Origin: Luteibacter yeojuensis
GTDB taxonomy: Bacteria; Pseudomonadota; Gammaproteobacteria; Xanthomonadales; Rhodanobacteraceae
NCBI RefSeq assembly: GCF_000964085.1
Contig: NZ_JZRB01000050.1
Location: forward strand, 1 to 34,820
Direction of reading: 5' to 3'
DNA: 34,820 nucleotides
Shown here: piece after piece, positions 8,356 to 16,310 of the stretch
Position numbering within the stretch: position 1 is the first letter of the stretch
Layout of the letters: each line of letters opens with the position of its first letter
Program-made: the position numbers and the translations under genes
The notes under the pieces: generated by a model
Seen by the model: the letters and a program-made list of their open reading frames with translations, nothing else
What the model was told of the DNA's origin: nothing
The model's database searches: none

Positions 8356-9309
8356 ATGGCCCAGGATTCCACCGACCTGTACCCGGCGATCGAGCCATAC
8401 GACATCGGCTCGCTCAAGGTGTCCGACCTGCACACGCTGTACTACGAGCAGAGCGGCAACCCCAAAGGCAAGCCGGTGGTGTTCCTGCACGGTGGCCCGG
8501 GCGGTGGCACGAACCCGCGCTGCCGCCGGTTCTTCGACCCGACCAAATACCGCATCATCCTGTTCGACCAGCGCGGCTGCGGCAAATCCACGCCGCATGC
8601 GGAGCTGGCCGAGAACACCACGTGGGATCTCGTCGCCGACATCGAGCGCATCCGCAAACACCTGGGCATCGATACCTGGCAGGTGTTCGGTGGCTCGTGG
8701 GGTTCCACGCTGGCGCTGGCCTATGCGCAGACCCACCCGGCGCAGGTGAGCGAGCTGGTGCTGCGCGGCATCTTCATGCTCCGTCGCAGCGAGCTGGAAT
8801 GGTTCTACCAGAAGGGCTGCGACCAGTTGTACCCCGATGCGTGGGAAACCTACCTGTCCGCCATCCCGCAGGCCGAGCATGGCGACCTCATCAGCGCCTA
8901 CCACCGCCGCCTTACCAGCAGCGACCCGGCCGTGCGTGTCGCCGCGGCGCGTGCCTGGTCGGTGTGGGAAGCGGCCACCAGCTACCTGTACCAGGACGAG
9001 GGCCACATGGCCTCCAGCGGCGAGGACGAGTTCGCGCTCGCCTTCGCGCGCATCGAATGCCACTACTTCGTCAACGCCGGCTTCTTCGAGGTGGACGGCC
9101 AGCTGCTGCGCGACGTGGGCAAGATCCGCCACATCCCCACGGTGATCGTGCAGGGCCGCTACGACGTGGTCTGCCCCATGCGTAGCGCGTGGGACCTCCA
9201 CCGTGCGTTCCCCGAGGCGAAACTGCGCGTGGTGCAGGATGCCGGGCACTCGGCGTTCGAGCCGGGCATCACCCGCGAGCTGGTGCGCGCCACCGACGAT
9301 TTCGCATAG
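8356..9309 (+). CDS. pip: Prolyl iminopeptidase (S33 family)
   Basis: It releases N-terminal proline from peptides in the cytoplasm. The 317-residue alpha/beta hydrolase has the oxyanion motif HGGPGGG (about 45-51), the nucleophile Ser114 in 'GGSWGS', Asp270 in 'GRYDVVCP' and His298 in 'GHSA'. The proline-pocket segment 'WEAATSYLYQ' is typical of Pip. Length agrees with the family (310-320 residues). A GAAGGA ribosome site precedes the ATG. The gene lies 39 nt after the flavoprotein gene and may be co-transcribed with it. Downstream are a REP-like hairpin and a strong bidirectional terminator. Confidence 0.95.
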   Translation: MAQDSTDLYPAIEPYDIGSLKVSDLHTLYYEQSGNPKGKPVVFLHGGPGGGTNPRCRRFFDPTKYRIILFDQRGCGKSTPHAELAENTTWDLVADIERIRKHLGIDTWQVFGGSWGSTLALAYAQTHPAQVSELVLRGIFMLRRSELEWFYQKGCDQLYPDAWETYLSAIPQAEHGDLISAYHRRLTSSDPAVRVAAARAWSVWEAATSYLYQDEGHMASSGEDEFALAFARIECHYFVNAGFFEVDGQLLRDVGKIRHIPTVIVQGRYDVVCPMRSAWDLHRAFPEAKLRVVQDAGHSAFEPGITRELVRATDDFA

Positions 9310-9312
9310 CGC

Positions 9313-9382
9313 CTGTAGGAGCCCACCCTGTGGGCGACAGTTTTTCGCGAAGAGCTGTCGCCCACGGAGTGGGCTCCTACAG
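9313..9382. repeat. REP-like palindrome (subtype B) right after pip
   Basis: It begins CTGTAGGAGCCCACCCTGTG and ends with the complement GTGGGCTCCTACAG, with 'GGGCGACAG' and 'CTGTCGCCC' forming the inner arms. It starts 4 nt after the pip stop codon. The same subtype, longer, occurs at 27498-27594. Confidence 0.85.
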
Positions 9383-9397
9383 AAAAGCAGCGCGCAC

Positions 9398-9436
9398 AAA
9401 AAAGGGGCGCCCGGCCAGAGCCGGGCGCCCCTTTTT
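9398..9436. terminator. Bidirectional intrinsic terminator between pip and the nuclease gene
   Basis: A perfect 12-bp GC stem, GGGGCGCCCGGC (9404-9415) with its complement at 9420-9431, has a 4-nt loop. It is preceded by six A (9398-9403) and followed by five T (9432-9436), so it can stop transcription from pip (+) and from the convergent nuclease gene (-). Confidence 0.95.
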
Positions 9437-9447
9437 ACATCACCGTT

Positions 9448-12183
9448 TTAGAACAAGATCGACGGCAGCGTCAGCAGGTCGACCACGAAGCCGTCGTGGT
9501 CCGACGAGCCGATGGCCTTCTTCACGCCGGTTTCCTTCGCCGAATCATCCAGCGTCTGCACCGGGGCATCGAGGTTGCCGCGGCCGTATTCCATGCGCAG
9601 GAACAAGCCACGCGCCACGGTGTTGAGCAGCGCATGGTCGAGCACCTGGTGCGTGGGCACCGAGCGCGGCGCCTGGCCCTGGATGTTGCCGAAGTTCTCG
9701 GTGAACAGGAACGAATAGCGATCGTTCTGCGGCACCGAATCCACGGCGTTCCAAAGCGCGGGCTTGACCAGGTTCTTGCCGAGCTTCAGCAGGTTCTGGC
9801 TGTCGTCGTACTTGCCCGAGACCAGGCCCACCACGTCGGTGAAGCCATCGCTGAACTGGTACGAGTTGAAATCACCCACCACCATGATCGGGGTGAGGAG
9901 GTTCTTGCGGTCGGTCTGCAGCATCTGCACCTGCCTGGCCAGCGACTGGGCCTGCAGGAAGCGCTTCTGGCGGTCGCGGTCGGCCGTGGTGCCCGTCTTG
10001 TCGACGTTCTGGCGGGCCTTCGGGTGCACCGAGATCACGTTGATGCGCATGCGGCCGATGATCGACGGCACGTCGGCGGTCAGCAGCAGGGGCGGGTGGT
10101 CGTGCAGGAACGAGCTGCTGCCGTTGTCATCCCACGTGGCGTCGGCATCGAGCTGGCGCACGTCCACGACGCGGACGCGGTCGGTGCGGACCAGGAAGCC
10201 CACGTTGATGCCGCTCGGGTCGTGGCCCGGCTGCAGGAACGCCTCGTACTGGGCCGGGTAGTCGTCACCCAGCTGTTTGGCCAGGCCCTGCAGCACGGTG
10301 AGGCTCTTCACCTCTTCCACCGAGAGGATATCCGGCAGCTTCAGCACGCTGCCGATGTAGGCCGATAGCCGCTGCGTCTTCAGCTTCACTTCGTCGGCGG
10401 TGGGCTCGGTGCTGCCGCCGCTGCAGGTGAACGTGGTGTTGAACTCCGTATCGCAGAAGCGCTCGGTGTTCAGCGCGCCGACGCGCACGGCGTAGAACGG
10501 CTTGTTATCCACCGCGCGCGGCAGCGGGTTTTCCTTCTTGATGGTGATCTTGGTCGGGATGAAGGTGTACGCGCCGAACGCGTACGAGATCACGCCTTCT
10601 GCCTTGAACGTAGTGCCGGCGTTGTACGGGGTGTTGGCGGCCACGGCGCCGAAATCGGCCGTGTTCATCTTCAGCACCTCGGGGTTGCCCGACCAGTTCG
10701 GCAGGTTCACGCCATCGGGCACCGGCACGGTGTAGCGCACGCCCGGCTTGCGCAGCGAGCGCTGGCCGTTGGTGGTGATATACACCTCGGCGAACGGCTC
10801 GTTGCTGAAACGCAGGTTGCCGGTGGTGATCATGCCGTTATCGATCGTGACGCGCATGCCCACGTAGCACTGGAAGTTGGTCGTACCGCACGAGAGGGCG
10901 TTCGGGTCGGCCGAGGGCACCTTGTCGTTGAACACCACGGCCTTCGGCAGGCGGGCGCCGTGCATCGTCGTGGTGATGGCGGCGTTCTTCAGTTCCGGCA
11001 GGTTGAAATAGTTGTCGACCGTGGCCTCGACGTCGACCTGGTCGCCCACCTTCACGGTCGGCGCCGTGCTGGTGAAGACATAGATGCCGTTGGAGGTGAG
11101 CGGGTCGGCGTCGGCGCGGTTATCCGGCGTCTGCATGGTGAAGCCCGCGGGGCCCACGGCCGTGACGATATTGGCCTTGGTGCTGACGCGCTTGCCGAGC
11201 AGCGGCGAGACCTGGCCCTGGCCGGTCACCTGCCAGATCTCCGCGGCGACCGGGATCTCGTTGAGGATGGCACCCACGGCAGTGGCCTTGGCCAGCGCCA
11301 CGCCACCGGAGGCGTTGGTGAGGTTCACCTTGAACGCCTTGTCGTCGCCAGCGGCCTTGGCGCCGTGCACGTTCACCGTCACGGTGGCCGTGGTCTGGCC
11401 GGCCGGGATGGTCACGTCGGTGTTGACGGCATCGTAATCGCCGGCGGCCACGGTGGCCGTGTCGTCGGCGGTGGCCGCGTGCACGGTCACGTCCGCCGCG
11501 CCGGCCTGGCTCAGCGTGACGGTGAACGGCATCGGCACGTCATTGGCGTTGCGCAGGCTGACCGACGCATCGGCGATCGACAGGCTCGGGCCCTGCGCGA
11601 CGCAGGTGCTGGCGCTGTTGTGCGGGGTGGTCGGCGCGACCTTCACCCAGTCGGCGCTGTTGTCGCCCGTGGACTGCGGGAAGCCCGCGGCGTTGGTCTT
11701 GCGGCCATAGCCCTGGTCGGCGTTGCTGCTGCCCAGGCTGGCGAGCGGGGTGCCCAGCTTGTAGGCCGAGCCACTGCTCAGGCCCACCTGGTCGATGACC
11801 GTGCCCGAGGCGTCGAGCAGGGCGATACCGCCATCATCCGTGACGCCGGTGGAATACTTCTGGTCGAACGCCACGCTGCCTGAATAGCCGGCGCTGGCGG
11901 TGTTGGCCAGCAGCAGGTAACAGCCCGGGGCGATGGTGACGCCGGCCGGGAAGGTGAAGCGGGTGCCCGTGGTGCCGGCCGAGTTCGACGCGTTGAGCTT
12001 GTAGCCGGAGACATCCAGCGGGGTGGTGCCGCTGTTCTGCAGCTCGACGAATTCGTCGTTGCCGCCGGCCGGGCCGCGTACGCGGAACTGGGAGATGGAA
12101 AGATCCGCCGCCTGGAGCGACGAGGCGGCCATGAGGCCTGCCAGCGCCGCCCACAGGGCGCGCTGCTGTTTGGTCGAACGCAT
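9448..12183 (-). CDS. Secreted multi-domain nuclease (lamin-tail, Calx-beta-like, OB-like, endonuclease/exonuclease/phosphatase)
   Basis: A 911-residue exported protein. A Sec signal peptide covers about residues 1-25 (hydrophobic core ALWAALAGLMAASS, cleavage near LQA). Next comes a lamin-tail (LTD) domain ('ISQFRVRGPAGGNDEFVELQ', 'PLDVSGYKLN'), then a Calx-beta-like region ('DADVTV' style repeats, 'AAGDYDAVNTDVTIPAGQTT'), a central OB-like segment ('GKRVSTKANIVTAVGPAGF'), and a C-terminal EEP catalytic domain with 'DILSVEEV' (metal-binding Glu), 'VVGDFNSYQF' and 'SSDHDGFVVDL' (Asp895-His896). This layout is shared with extracellular DNases of Shewanella (ExeM) and Pseudomonas (EddB). The likely role is to degrade extracellular DNA for phosphate or nutrients, or to remodel biofilm. 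The start has AGGGGAA upstream. No C-terminal anchor is visible. Confidence 0.9.
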   Translation of the reverse strand: MRSTKQQRALWAALAGLMAASSLQAADLSISQFRVRGPAGGNDEFVELQNSGTTPLDVSGYKLNASNSAGTTGTRFTFPAGVTIAPGCYLLLANTASAGYSGSVAFDQKYSTGVTDDGGIALLDASGTVIDQVGLSSGSAYKLGTPLASLGSSNADQGYGRKTNAAGFPQSTGDNSADWVKVAPTTPHNSASTCVAQGPSLSIADASVSLRNANDVPMPFTVTLSQAGAADVTVHAATADDTATVAAGDYDAVNTDVTIPAGQTTATVTVNVHGAKAAGDDKAFKVNLTNASGGVALAKATAVGAILNEIPVAAEIWQVTGQGQVSPLLGKRVSTKANIVTAVGPAGFTMQTPDNRADADPLTSNGIYVFTSTAPTVKVGDQVDVEATVDNYFNLPELKNAAITTTMHGARLPKAVVFNDKVPSADPNALSCGTTNFQCYVGMRVTIDNGMITTGNLRFSNEPFAEVYITTNGQRSLRKPGVRYTVPVPDGVNLPNWSGNPEVLKMNTADFGAVAANTPYNAGTTFKAEGVISYAFGAYTFIPTKITIKKENPLPRAVDNKPFYAVRVGALNTERFCDTEFNTTFTCSGGSTEPTADEVKLKTQRLSAYIGSVLKLPDILSVEEVKSLTVLQGLAKQLGDDYPAQYEAFLQPGHDPSGINVGFLVRTDRVRVVDVRQLDADATWDDNGSSSFLHDHPPLLLTADVPSIIGRMRINVISVHPKARQNVDKTGTTADRDRQKRFLQAQSLARQVQMLQTDRKNLLTPIMVVGDFNSYQFSDGFTDVVGLVSGKYDDSQNLLKLGKNLVKPALWNAVDSVPQNDRYSFLFTENFGNIQGQAPRSVPTHQVLDHALLNTVARGLFLRMEYGRGNLDAPVQTLDDSAKETGVKKAIGSSDHDGFVVDLLTLPSILF

Positions 12184-12237
12184 TCGATGTTCCCCTCGAG
12201 TCGTTGAGTTGTACGTGACCCGAGACGCCCGCGATCC

Positions 12238-12274
12238 CCTGCGGCGGCGCTCCCCCTGTCAGGTCCGCCGCAGG
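12238..12274. repeat. 10-bp perfect inverted repeat in the leader of the nuclease gene
   Basis: CCTGCGGCGG (12238-12247) pairs with CCGCCGCAGG (12265-12274), about 55-90 nt upstream of the nuclease start on the minus strand. A second nested pair, CCCCTGTCA (12253-12261) and TGACAGGGG (12292-12300), overlaps it, so two alternative structures are possible. It could be a 5'-leader hairpin or an operator; I see no known match. Confidence 0.5.
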
Positions 12275-12328
12275 ATTTTGGCGTAGTTTTGTGACAGGGG
12301 AATGTGACGCCGGTCGCTGACACTGCTA

Positions 12329-12394
12329 TGTGGGAGCGCGCTTGCGCGCGATGGGGGCATGGGTACGTCCATCGCGCGCAAGCGCGCTCCCACA
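12329..12394. repeat. REP-like palindrome (subtype A, 66 bp) between upp and the nuclease gene
   Basis: It starts TGTGGGAGCGCGCTTGCG and ends in the complementary GCAAGCGCGCTCCCACA, 20 nt after the upp stop codon. A T7 run follows on the plus strand. Confidence 0.9.
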
Positions 12395-12413
12395 GTTTTT
12401 TTGGGGGGGAGGG

Positions 12414-13052
12414 TCAGACGGGCTTTTGCTTGGTACCGAAGATCTTGTCGCCCGCATCGCCCAGGCCCGGCAGGATGTAGCCCAGCTCGTTGAGGCGGTC
12501 GTCGATCGAGGCGGTGTAGATCTCGATATCCGGGTGCGCGGCCTTGATGCGCTCCAGGCCCTCGGGGGCCGCTACCAGGAACAGGCCCTTGATGCGCTTC
12601 GCGCCCGCGGCCTTCAGCATATCCACCGTGGCGACGAGGGTGCCGGCCGTGGCCAGCATGGGGTCGACGATGATGGCGGTGCGTTCATCCAGGCGGCCGC
12701 TCAGCTTCTCGTAATAGGCCACCGGTTGCAGGGTTTCTTCATCGCGCTGCAGGCCGACGACGCTGACCTTCGCGGCGGGGATCATCTCCAGCACGCCCGT
12801 GAGCATGCCCAGGCCCGCGCGCAGGATGGGCACGATGGTGACCTTCTTGCCCTTGATGTGGGTGACCTCGACGGGGCCGGCCCAGCCCTCGATGGTCTTG
12901 GTCTCGGTTTCCATGTCGGCGGTGGCTTCGTACGTAAGCAGCGAGGCCACCTCGGACGCGAGCTCGCGGAATTCCTTGGTGCTGATGTGCGCGGCACGCA
13001 TGAGGCCGAGCTTGTGCTGGATGAGCGGGTGGCGGACTTCGACGATTTTCAT
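12414..13052 (-). CDS. upp: Uracil phosphoribosyltransferase (pyrimidine salvage)
   Basis: It converts uracil and PRPP to UMP in the cytoplasm. The 212 residues match the family length (E. coli 208). The PRPP-binding loop DPMLATAGT is at about 130-138, and the uracil-binding C-terminal segment '[16 protein letters not shown]' is present. The N-terminal '[15 protein letters not shown]' is also typical. No uraA permease gene adjoins it. It is a single gene here: REP-like palindromes lie on both sides (12329-12394 and 13111-13176). Confidence 0.97.
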   Translation of the reverse strand: MKIVEVRHPLIQHKLGLMRAAHISTKEFRELASEVASLLTYEATADMETETKTIEGWAGPVEVTHIKGKKVTIVPILRAGLGMLTGVLEMIPAAKVSVVGLQRDEETLQPVAYYEKLSGRLDERTAIIVDPMLATAGTLVATVDMLKAAGAKRIKGLFLVAAPEGLERIKAAHPDIEIYTASIDDRLNELGYILPGLGDAGDKIFGTKQKPV

Positions 13053-13110
13053 GGGCGCGCGAGGGGGTGGCGGAAGACTCGCTTATTGTCGCATGGGGCG
13101 GCCGCTCATC

Positions 13111-13176
13111 TGTGGGAGCGCGCTTGCGCGCGATGTACTTGCGGCAAGCCCCATCGCGCGCAAGCGCGCTCCCACA
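13111..13176. repeat. REP-like palindrome (subtype A, 66 bp) between psiF-like gene and upp
   Basis: It begins TGTGGGAGCGCGCTTGCGCG and ends CGCAAGCGCGCTCCCACA, 24 nt after the stop of the PsiF-like gene. Length is identical to the copies at 5348 and 12329. Confidence 0.92.
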
Positions 13177-13200
13177 TAAAGTGCAACAAAACAGCTGACG

Positions 13201-13509
13201 CTAGCCCTTCAGGCACGTGCTCATGAACGCCTTGCGCTCGTCGCCCTTCAGGCTCTTGGCGGAGGCATCCACGTTGCACTTTTTCATCTTGTCCTGCTGG
13301 GTCATCTTGGCCGGCTGCTCGCCCTTCAGGCAGCTGCTCATGAATGACTTGCGGTCGTCGCCTTTCTTGCCGGCGGCCTCTGTATTGCAGGTCTTCATCC
13401 GCTGTTGCTGCGGGGTGGGGTCTTTGGCGGCCTGGGCGGCGGCGAAGGCGCCGCTGCTGGCGAATACGAGGAGGGCGGAAACGGCTAGGACACGACACTG
13501 CACGCGCAT
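13201..13509 (-). CDS. psiF: PsiF-repeat periplasmic protein
   Basis: A 102-residue exported protein with a Sec signal peptide (residues 1 to about 24, hydrophobic 'VLAVSALLVFASSGAFAAA'). Two PsiF repeats follow: 'QQRMKTCNTEAAGKKGDDRKSFMSSCLKG' in the first half and a second copy ending 'KGDERKAFMSTCLKG'. Each repeat has two cysteines, which probably form disulphides in the periplasm. In E. coli psiF belongs to the phosphate-starvation stimulon, but its function is unknown. No clear Pho box was found upstream here, so phosphate control is not shown. The gene lies downstream of the aminotransferase gene on the same strand, separated by a REP hairpin. Confidence 0.88.
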   Translation of the reverse strand: MRVQCRVLAVSALLVFASSGAFAAAQAAKDPTPQQQRMKTCNTEAAGKKGDDRKSFMSSCLKGEQPAKMTQQDKMKKCNVDASAKSLKGDERKAFMSTCLKG

Positions 13510-13593
13510 GGCGAACCCCTACGTGACGCCGGTGAGCCCGGCGCCAGCGAGCTTACGCTTTTTCTCAAACCTGTGGGGAGGGGCCAAAAAACG

Positions 13594-13666
13594 ACCTGTA
13601 GGAGCGCGCTTGCGCGCGATGGGGCATGCCGCAACACCCATCGCGCGCAAGCGCGCTCCTACAGGT
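13594..13666. repeat. REP-like palindrome (subtype A variant) abutting the aminotransferase stop codon
   Basis: ACCTGTAGGAGCGCGCTTGC (from 13594) pairs with its near-complement ending GCGCTCCTACAGGT at 13666, the first base of the complement of the aminotransferase stop codon (13666-13668). On the minus strand the hairpin is followed two bases later by six T (complement of A at 13586-13591), so it probably doubles as the intrinsic terminator of the aminotransferase gene. Confidence 0.9.
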
Positions 13667-15162
13667 CAGGCGGCCTTGTCCGCCGAGCGGCGGGGGCCTT
13701 CGAGGAGGGCGTGGCGCACCTCGTCGATGATGAGGTCCACCTCGGCGCTGGTGACGCGGAAGTGCGGGGTGAAGCGCAGCGAGTTGGCGCCGCCGTGGAT
13801 GACACCGATGCCGCGCTCGCGCATGTATTCCTCGGTGGAGCCCTCGCCGTAGCACTTGAACTCCGGCGCCAGCTCGCACGAGAACAGCAGGCCGGTGCCC
13901 TGCACCTTGGTGATGAGGCCGCCCAGCTCCGACTTCAGCGCATCGAGCTTCTTGATGAACTCGTGGCCGCGGTCGCGGATGTTGGCGCGCACCGCGGGGG
14001 TGAGCTCGGCCATGGTGGCGAGCGCGGTGTCGAGCGCGCGCGGGTTGGCCGTCATGGTGTTGCCGTAGATGCCCTTGCGGTACAGGCCGGCCACGCGCTC
14101 GGAGACGGCAAGCACCGACAGCGGGTACTGGCCGGCGTTGAGCGCCTTGGAGAAGGTTTCCAGATCCGGCGCGTCGAGCTTGTCGAAGCCCGGGTAGTCG
14201 ATGATCGACAGCACGCCGTGCGCGCGCAGTCCGGCCTGGATCGAATCGACCAGCAGCAGGGTGCCGTGATCGCGGGTGAGCTCGCGCGCCGCGGCGTAGA
14301 ACTCCGGCGTGACCGCGCGGCCCGGGTCGCCTTCGCCCATCACCGGCTCGAGGAACATGGCCTCGATGAACCAGCCGTGGCGCTCGGCGTCGGCGAACAC
14401 CTGCTTCAGCTGGGCGACGTTGTACGGCTCCACCGTGAGGAGGGTGTCCTCGTTGCGGTAGCTGGCCAGGTGCTGCTGGTAGTTCTTGCGCGATGAATCG
14501 GAATACAGCGCCGGGCGCTCGGTGCGGCCATGGAAGGCGCCCTTGACCGCGAGGCGCTTGATGGTGCGGCCGGCGTGGCGTGCGCCCGGGTCGGTCATGA
14601 GGCGTGCGTTGACGTCCGCGATGCGGCCGGCGAGGGTGACCGATTCCGAACCGGAATTGAGGCAGAGGAAGTGCGTGTAGGGGCTGCCGCCACGGGTGTG
14701 GCCGAGCTCCTTGCGCAGGGCCTCGCTGAGGCGCAGCTGCGAGACGTTGGCGGTCATGACGTTGGCCATGACCTGCGGGCGCGACATGGCCTCGCGGATG
14801 GGCTCCGGGTTGTGGCCGAAGCCCAGCATGCCGTAGCCGCCGTTGTCGTGGAGCACGGCGCCTTTCAGGGTCACCACCCACGCGCCGCGCGCGGCGGCCG
14901 GCACATACGGGTTCACGCCGTCATCGGGGTAGAAGTTCACCAGGCCATGCTGCAGGTGGTGGATCTGCGCGGCCTCATCCATGCGCAGGAAGTCGGCCAT
15001 GTCGGCGCGAAGGGCCTGGTGGTAGGCAGCGGCCTCTTCGACCGCGCGGCGCAGGTCGGCGTCGTGCGCGGCGAAGCGCTCGATGGTGGCATCGGGCAGG
15101 CCGGTGGTGCGGGCCTTGCCGCCGAAGTCGCGCATCTCGCGCAGGGTAGCGATGACGTTCAT
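13666..15162 (-). CDS. Class-III PLP-dependent aminotransferase
   Basis: A 498-residue fold-type I aminotransferase of the ornithine/acetylornithine/GABA group. Visible features: the cofactor-binding 'NSGSESVTLAGRIAD' (about 169-183), 'GAFHGRT' (209-215), the PLP-pyridine Asp306 in 'LLLVDSIQAG', and the Schiff-base Lys339 in 'TFSKAL'. The usual D-E-x-Q-T-G motif here reads D-S-I-Q-A-G, so it belongs to a divergent subgroup. An N-terminal extension of about 90 residues precedes the catalytic fold and makes it longer than ArgD or RocD (about 400). The start at ATG 15162 has GAGGA 6 nt upstream; an upstream TTG-type extension to 15183 has no support. Substrate is not predictable from sequence. 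No pathway partner adjoins. Confidence 0.88.
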   Translation of the reverse strand: MNVIATLREMRDFGGKARTTGLPDATIERFAAHDADLRRAVEEAAAYHQALRADMADFLRMDEAAQIHHLQHGLVNFYPDDGVNPYVPAAARGAWVVTLKGAVLHDNGGYGMLGFGHNPEPIREAMSRPQVMANVMTANVSQLRLSEALRKELGHTRGGSPYTHFLCLNSGSESVTLAGRIADVNARLMTDPGARHAGRTIKRLAVKGAFHGRTERPALYSDSSRKNYQQHLASYRNEDTLLTVEPYNVAQLKQVFADAERHGWFIEAMFLEPVMGEGDPGRAVTPEFYAAARELTRDHGTLLLVDSIQAGLRAHGVLSIIDYPGFDKLDAPDLETFSKALNAGQYPLSVLAVSERVAGLYRKGIYGNTMTANPRALDTALATMAELTPAVRANIRDRGHEFIKKLDALKSELGGLITKVQGTGLLFSCELAPEFKCYGEGSTEEYMRERGIGVIHGGANSLRFTPHFRVTSAEVDLIIDEVRHALLEGPRRSADKAA

Positions 15163-15180
15163 GGTTGTCCTCGGAAAAAA

Positions 15181-15205
15181 CATCGCGCGCTAGCGCGCTC
15201 CCACA
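15181..15205. repeat. Half REP-like element in the leader of the aminotransferase gene
   Basis: CATCGCGCGCTAGCGCGCTC followed by CCACA matches the right arm of the subtype A repeat. It includes a perfect 14-bp palindrome, GCGCGCTAGCGCGC (15185-15198). It lies directly upstream of the ribosome site of the aminotransferase gene. The AT-rich stretch at 15236-15265 beyond it is the likeliest place for that gene's promoter. Confidence 0.75.
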
Positions 15206-15389
15206 GCCTCGGCATTTGCGCCGCTAATCGCCTCTAACTATATATGTTTAAAGGGATTATTCATTGAGCATAGCATGCGGTTTTGGGGCCCGTAACCCCC
15301 GGGTGACGCTTGTCACATCCGCACAATGACGCAATCGACTGCCGCCAAGGGGTTGCGCGGTTTTATGGTGCGTCGCAAGGGAGGACACC

Positions 15390-16310
15390 ATGAACCACGA
15401 CACCTGCATCGCCCGCCTTGAAGGCGTCCACAAGCGTTACGGCGCGGTCACCGCGCTGGACGGCATCAACCTCGACATCCACCGCGGCGAGCTGCTGGCG
15501 CTGCTGGGGCCCAACGGCGCCGGGAAGACCACCAGCATCGGCCTGCTGCTGGGCCTGCACCGCGCCGACAGTGGCACCGTAAGCCTGTTCGGCCGCGACC
15601 CGCAGGATATCGACGCCCGCCGCCGCATCGGCGTCATGCTGCAATCGGCCAACCTGCCGCCGACGCTGAAAGTGCGCGAGCTGATCCGCGTCACCGCCAG
15701 CTACTACCCCCGCCCGCGCACGGTCGCCGAGTGCGCCACCATCGCCGGCATCACCGACCTGCTCGAGCGCCGTTATGTTGCGCTTTCCGGCGGCCAGCAG
15801 CGCCGCGTGCAGTTCGCCATGGCCCTGGCCGGGCACCCCGAGCTGCTGTTCCTCGACGAGCCCACCACCGGCCTCGACGTGGGCGCCCGCCAGGGCCTGT
15901 GGAACGCCATCCGCAACCTCGTCGCCACCGGCGCTTCGGTGGTGCTGACCATGCATTACCTCGAAGAGGCCGAGGCGCTGGCCGACCGGGTGAGCGTCAT
16001 CGCCCGGGGCCGCGTCGTCTCCGAGGGCACGGTGGACGCCCTGCGCGCCCATGTCGCCGTCCGGCGCATCCGCTGCCTCACCGCGGTACCGCTCGATACC
16101 GTGCAGGCCTGGCCCGAAGTGGAGGATGCCTCGATGCAGCAGGGCCGCCTCGTCATCGCCACCCAGCATGCCGAAGTGCTCGTGCGCCGCCTGCTCGCGG
16201 TGGACGCCGGGCTTGCCGAACTCGAAGTGCAGCGCGCCGGCCTGGCCGAGGCGTTCACCGAAATCACCCGCGACAGCGAAGCGGCCGACGCCGCCCGGGA
16301 GGCCGCATGA
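15390..16310 (+). CDS. ABC-2 type transporter ATP-binding protein
   Basis: A 306-residue ATPase of the exporter type that powers the permease encoded next. Walker A GPNGAGKTT (40-48), signature LSGGQQ (132-137), Walker B LLFLDEP (152-158) with Asp156-Glu157, and a switch His in 'VVLTMHYLEEAEALADR'. The C-terminal 80 residues are a typical low-conservation extension of this class. A strong AGGGAGG site precedes the ATG. Its stop overlaps the permease start (ATGA, 16307-16310). It is the first gene of a five-gene unit with two kinases and a response regulator, so the transporter is probably the target or the co-sensor of that system. Substrate unknown; lipid, antibiotic or peptide export are family possibilities. 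Confidence 0.94.
   Translation: MNHDTCIARLEGVHKRYGAVTALDGINLDIHRGELLALLGPNGAGKTTSIGLLLGLHRADSGTVSLFGRDPQDIDARRRIGVMLQSANLPPTLKVRELIRVTASYYPRPRTVAECATIAGITDLLERRYVALSGGQQRRVQFAMALAGHPELLFLDEPTTGLDVGARQGLWNAIRNLVATGASVVLTMHYLEEAEALADRVSVIARGRVVSEGTVDALRAHVAVRRIRCLTAVPLDTVQAWPEVEDASMQQGRLVIATQHAEVLVRRLLAVDAGLAELEVQRAGLAEAFTEITRDSEAADAAREAA

Noticed and set aside
12279-12300. Pho box upstream of the secreted nuclease
   Set aside because: Only one half (CTGTCAC, minus strand) fits the consensus; the second half 11 nt away does not, so I do not call it.
15307-15340. Sigma-70 promoter for the ABC operon (TTGTCA at 15310)
   Set aside because: The -35 is fair, but no convincing -10 lies at 16-18 nt; too weak to list.
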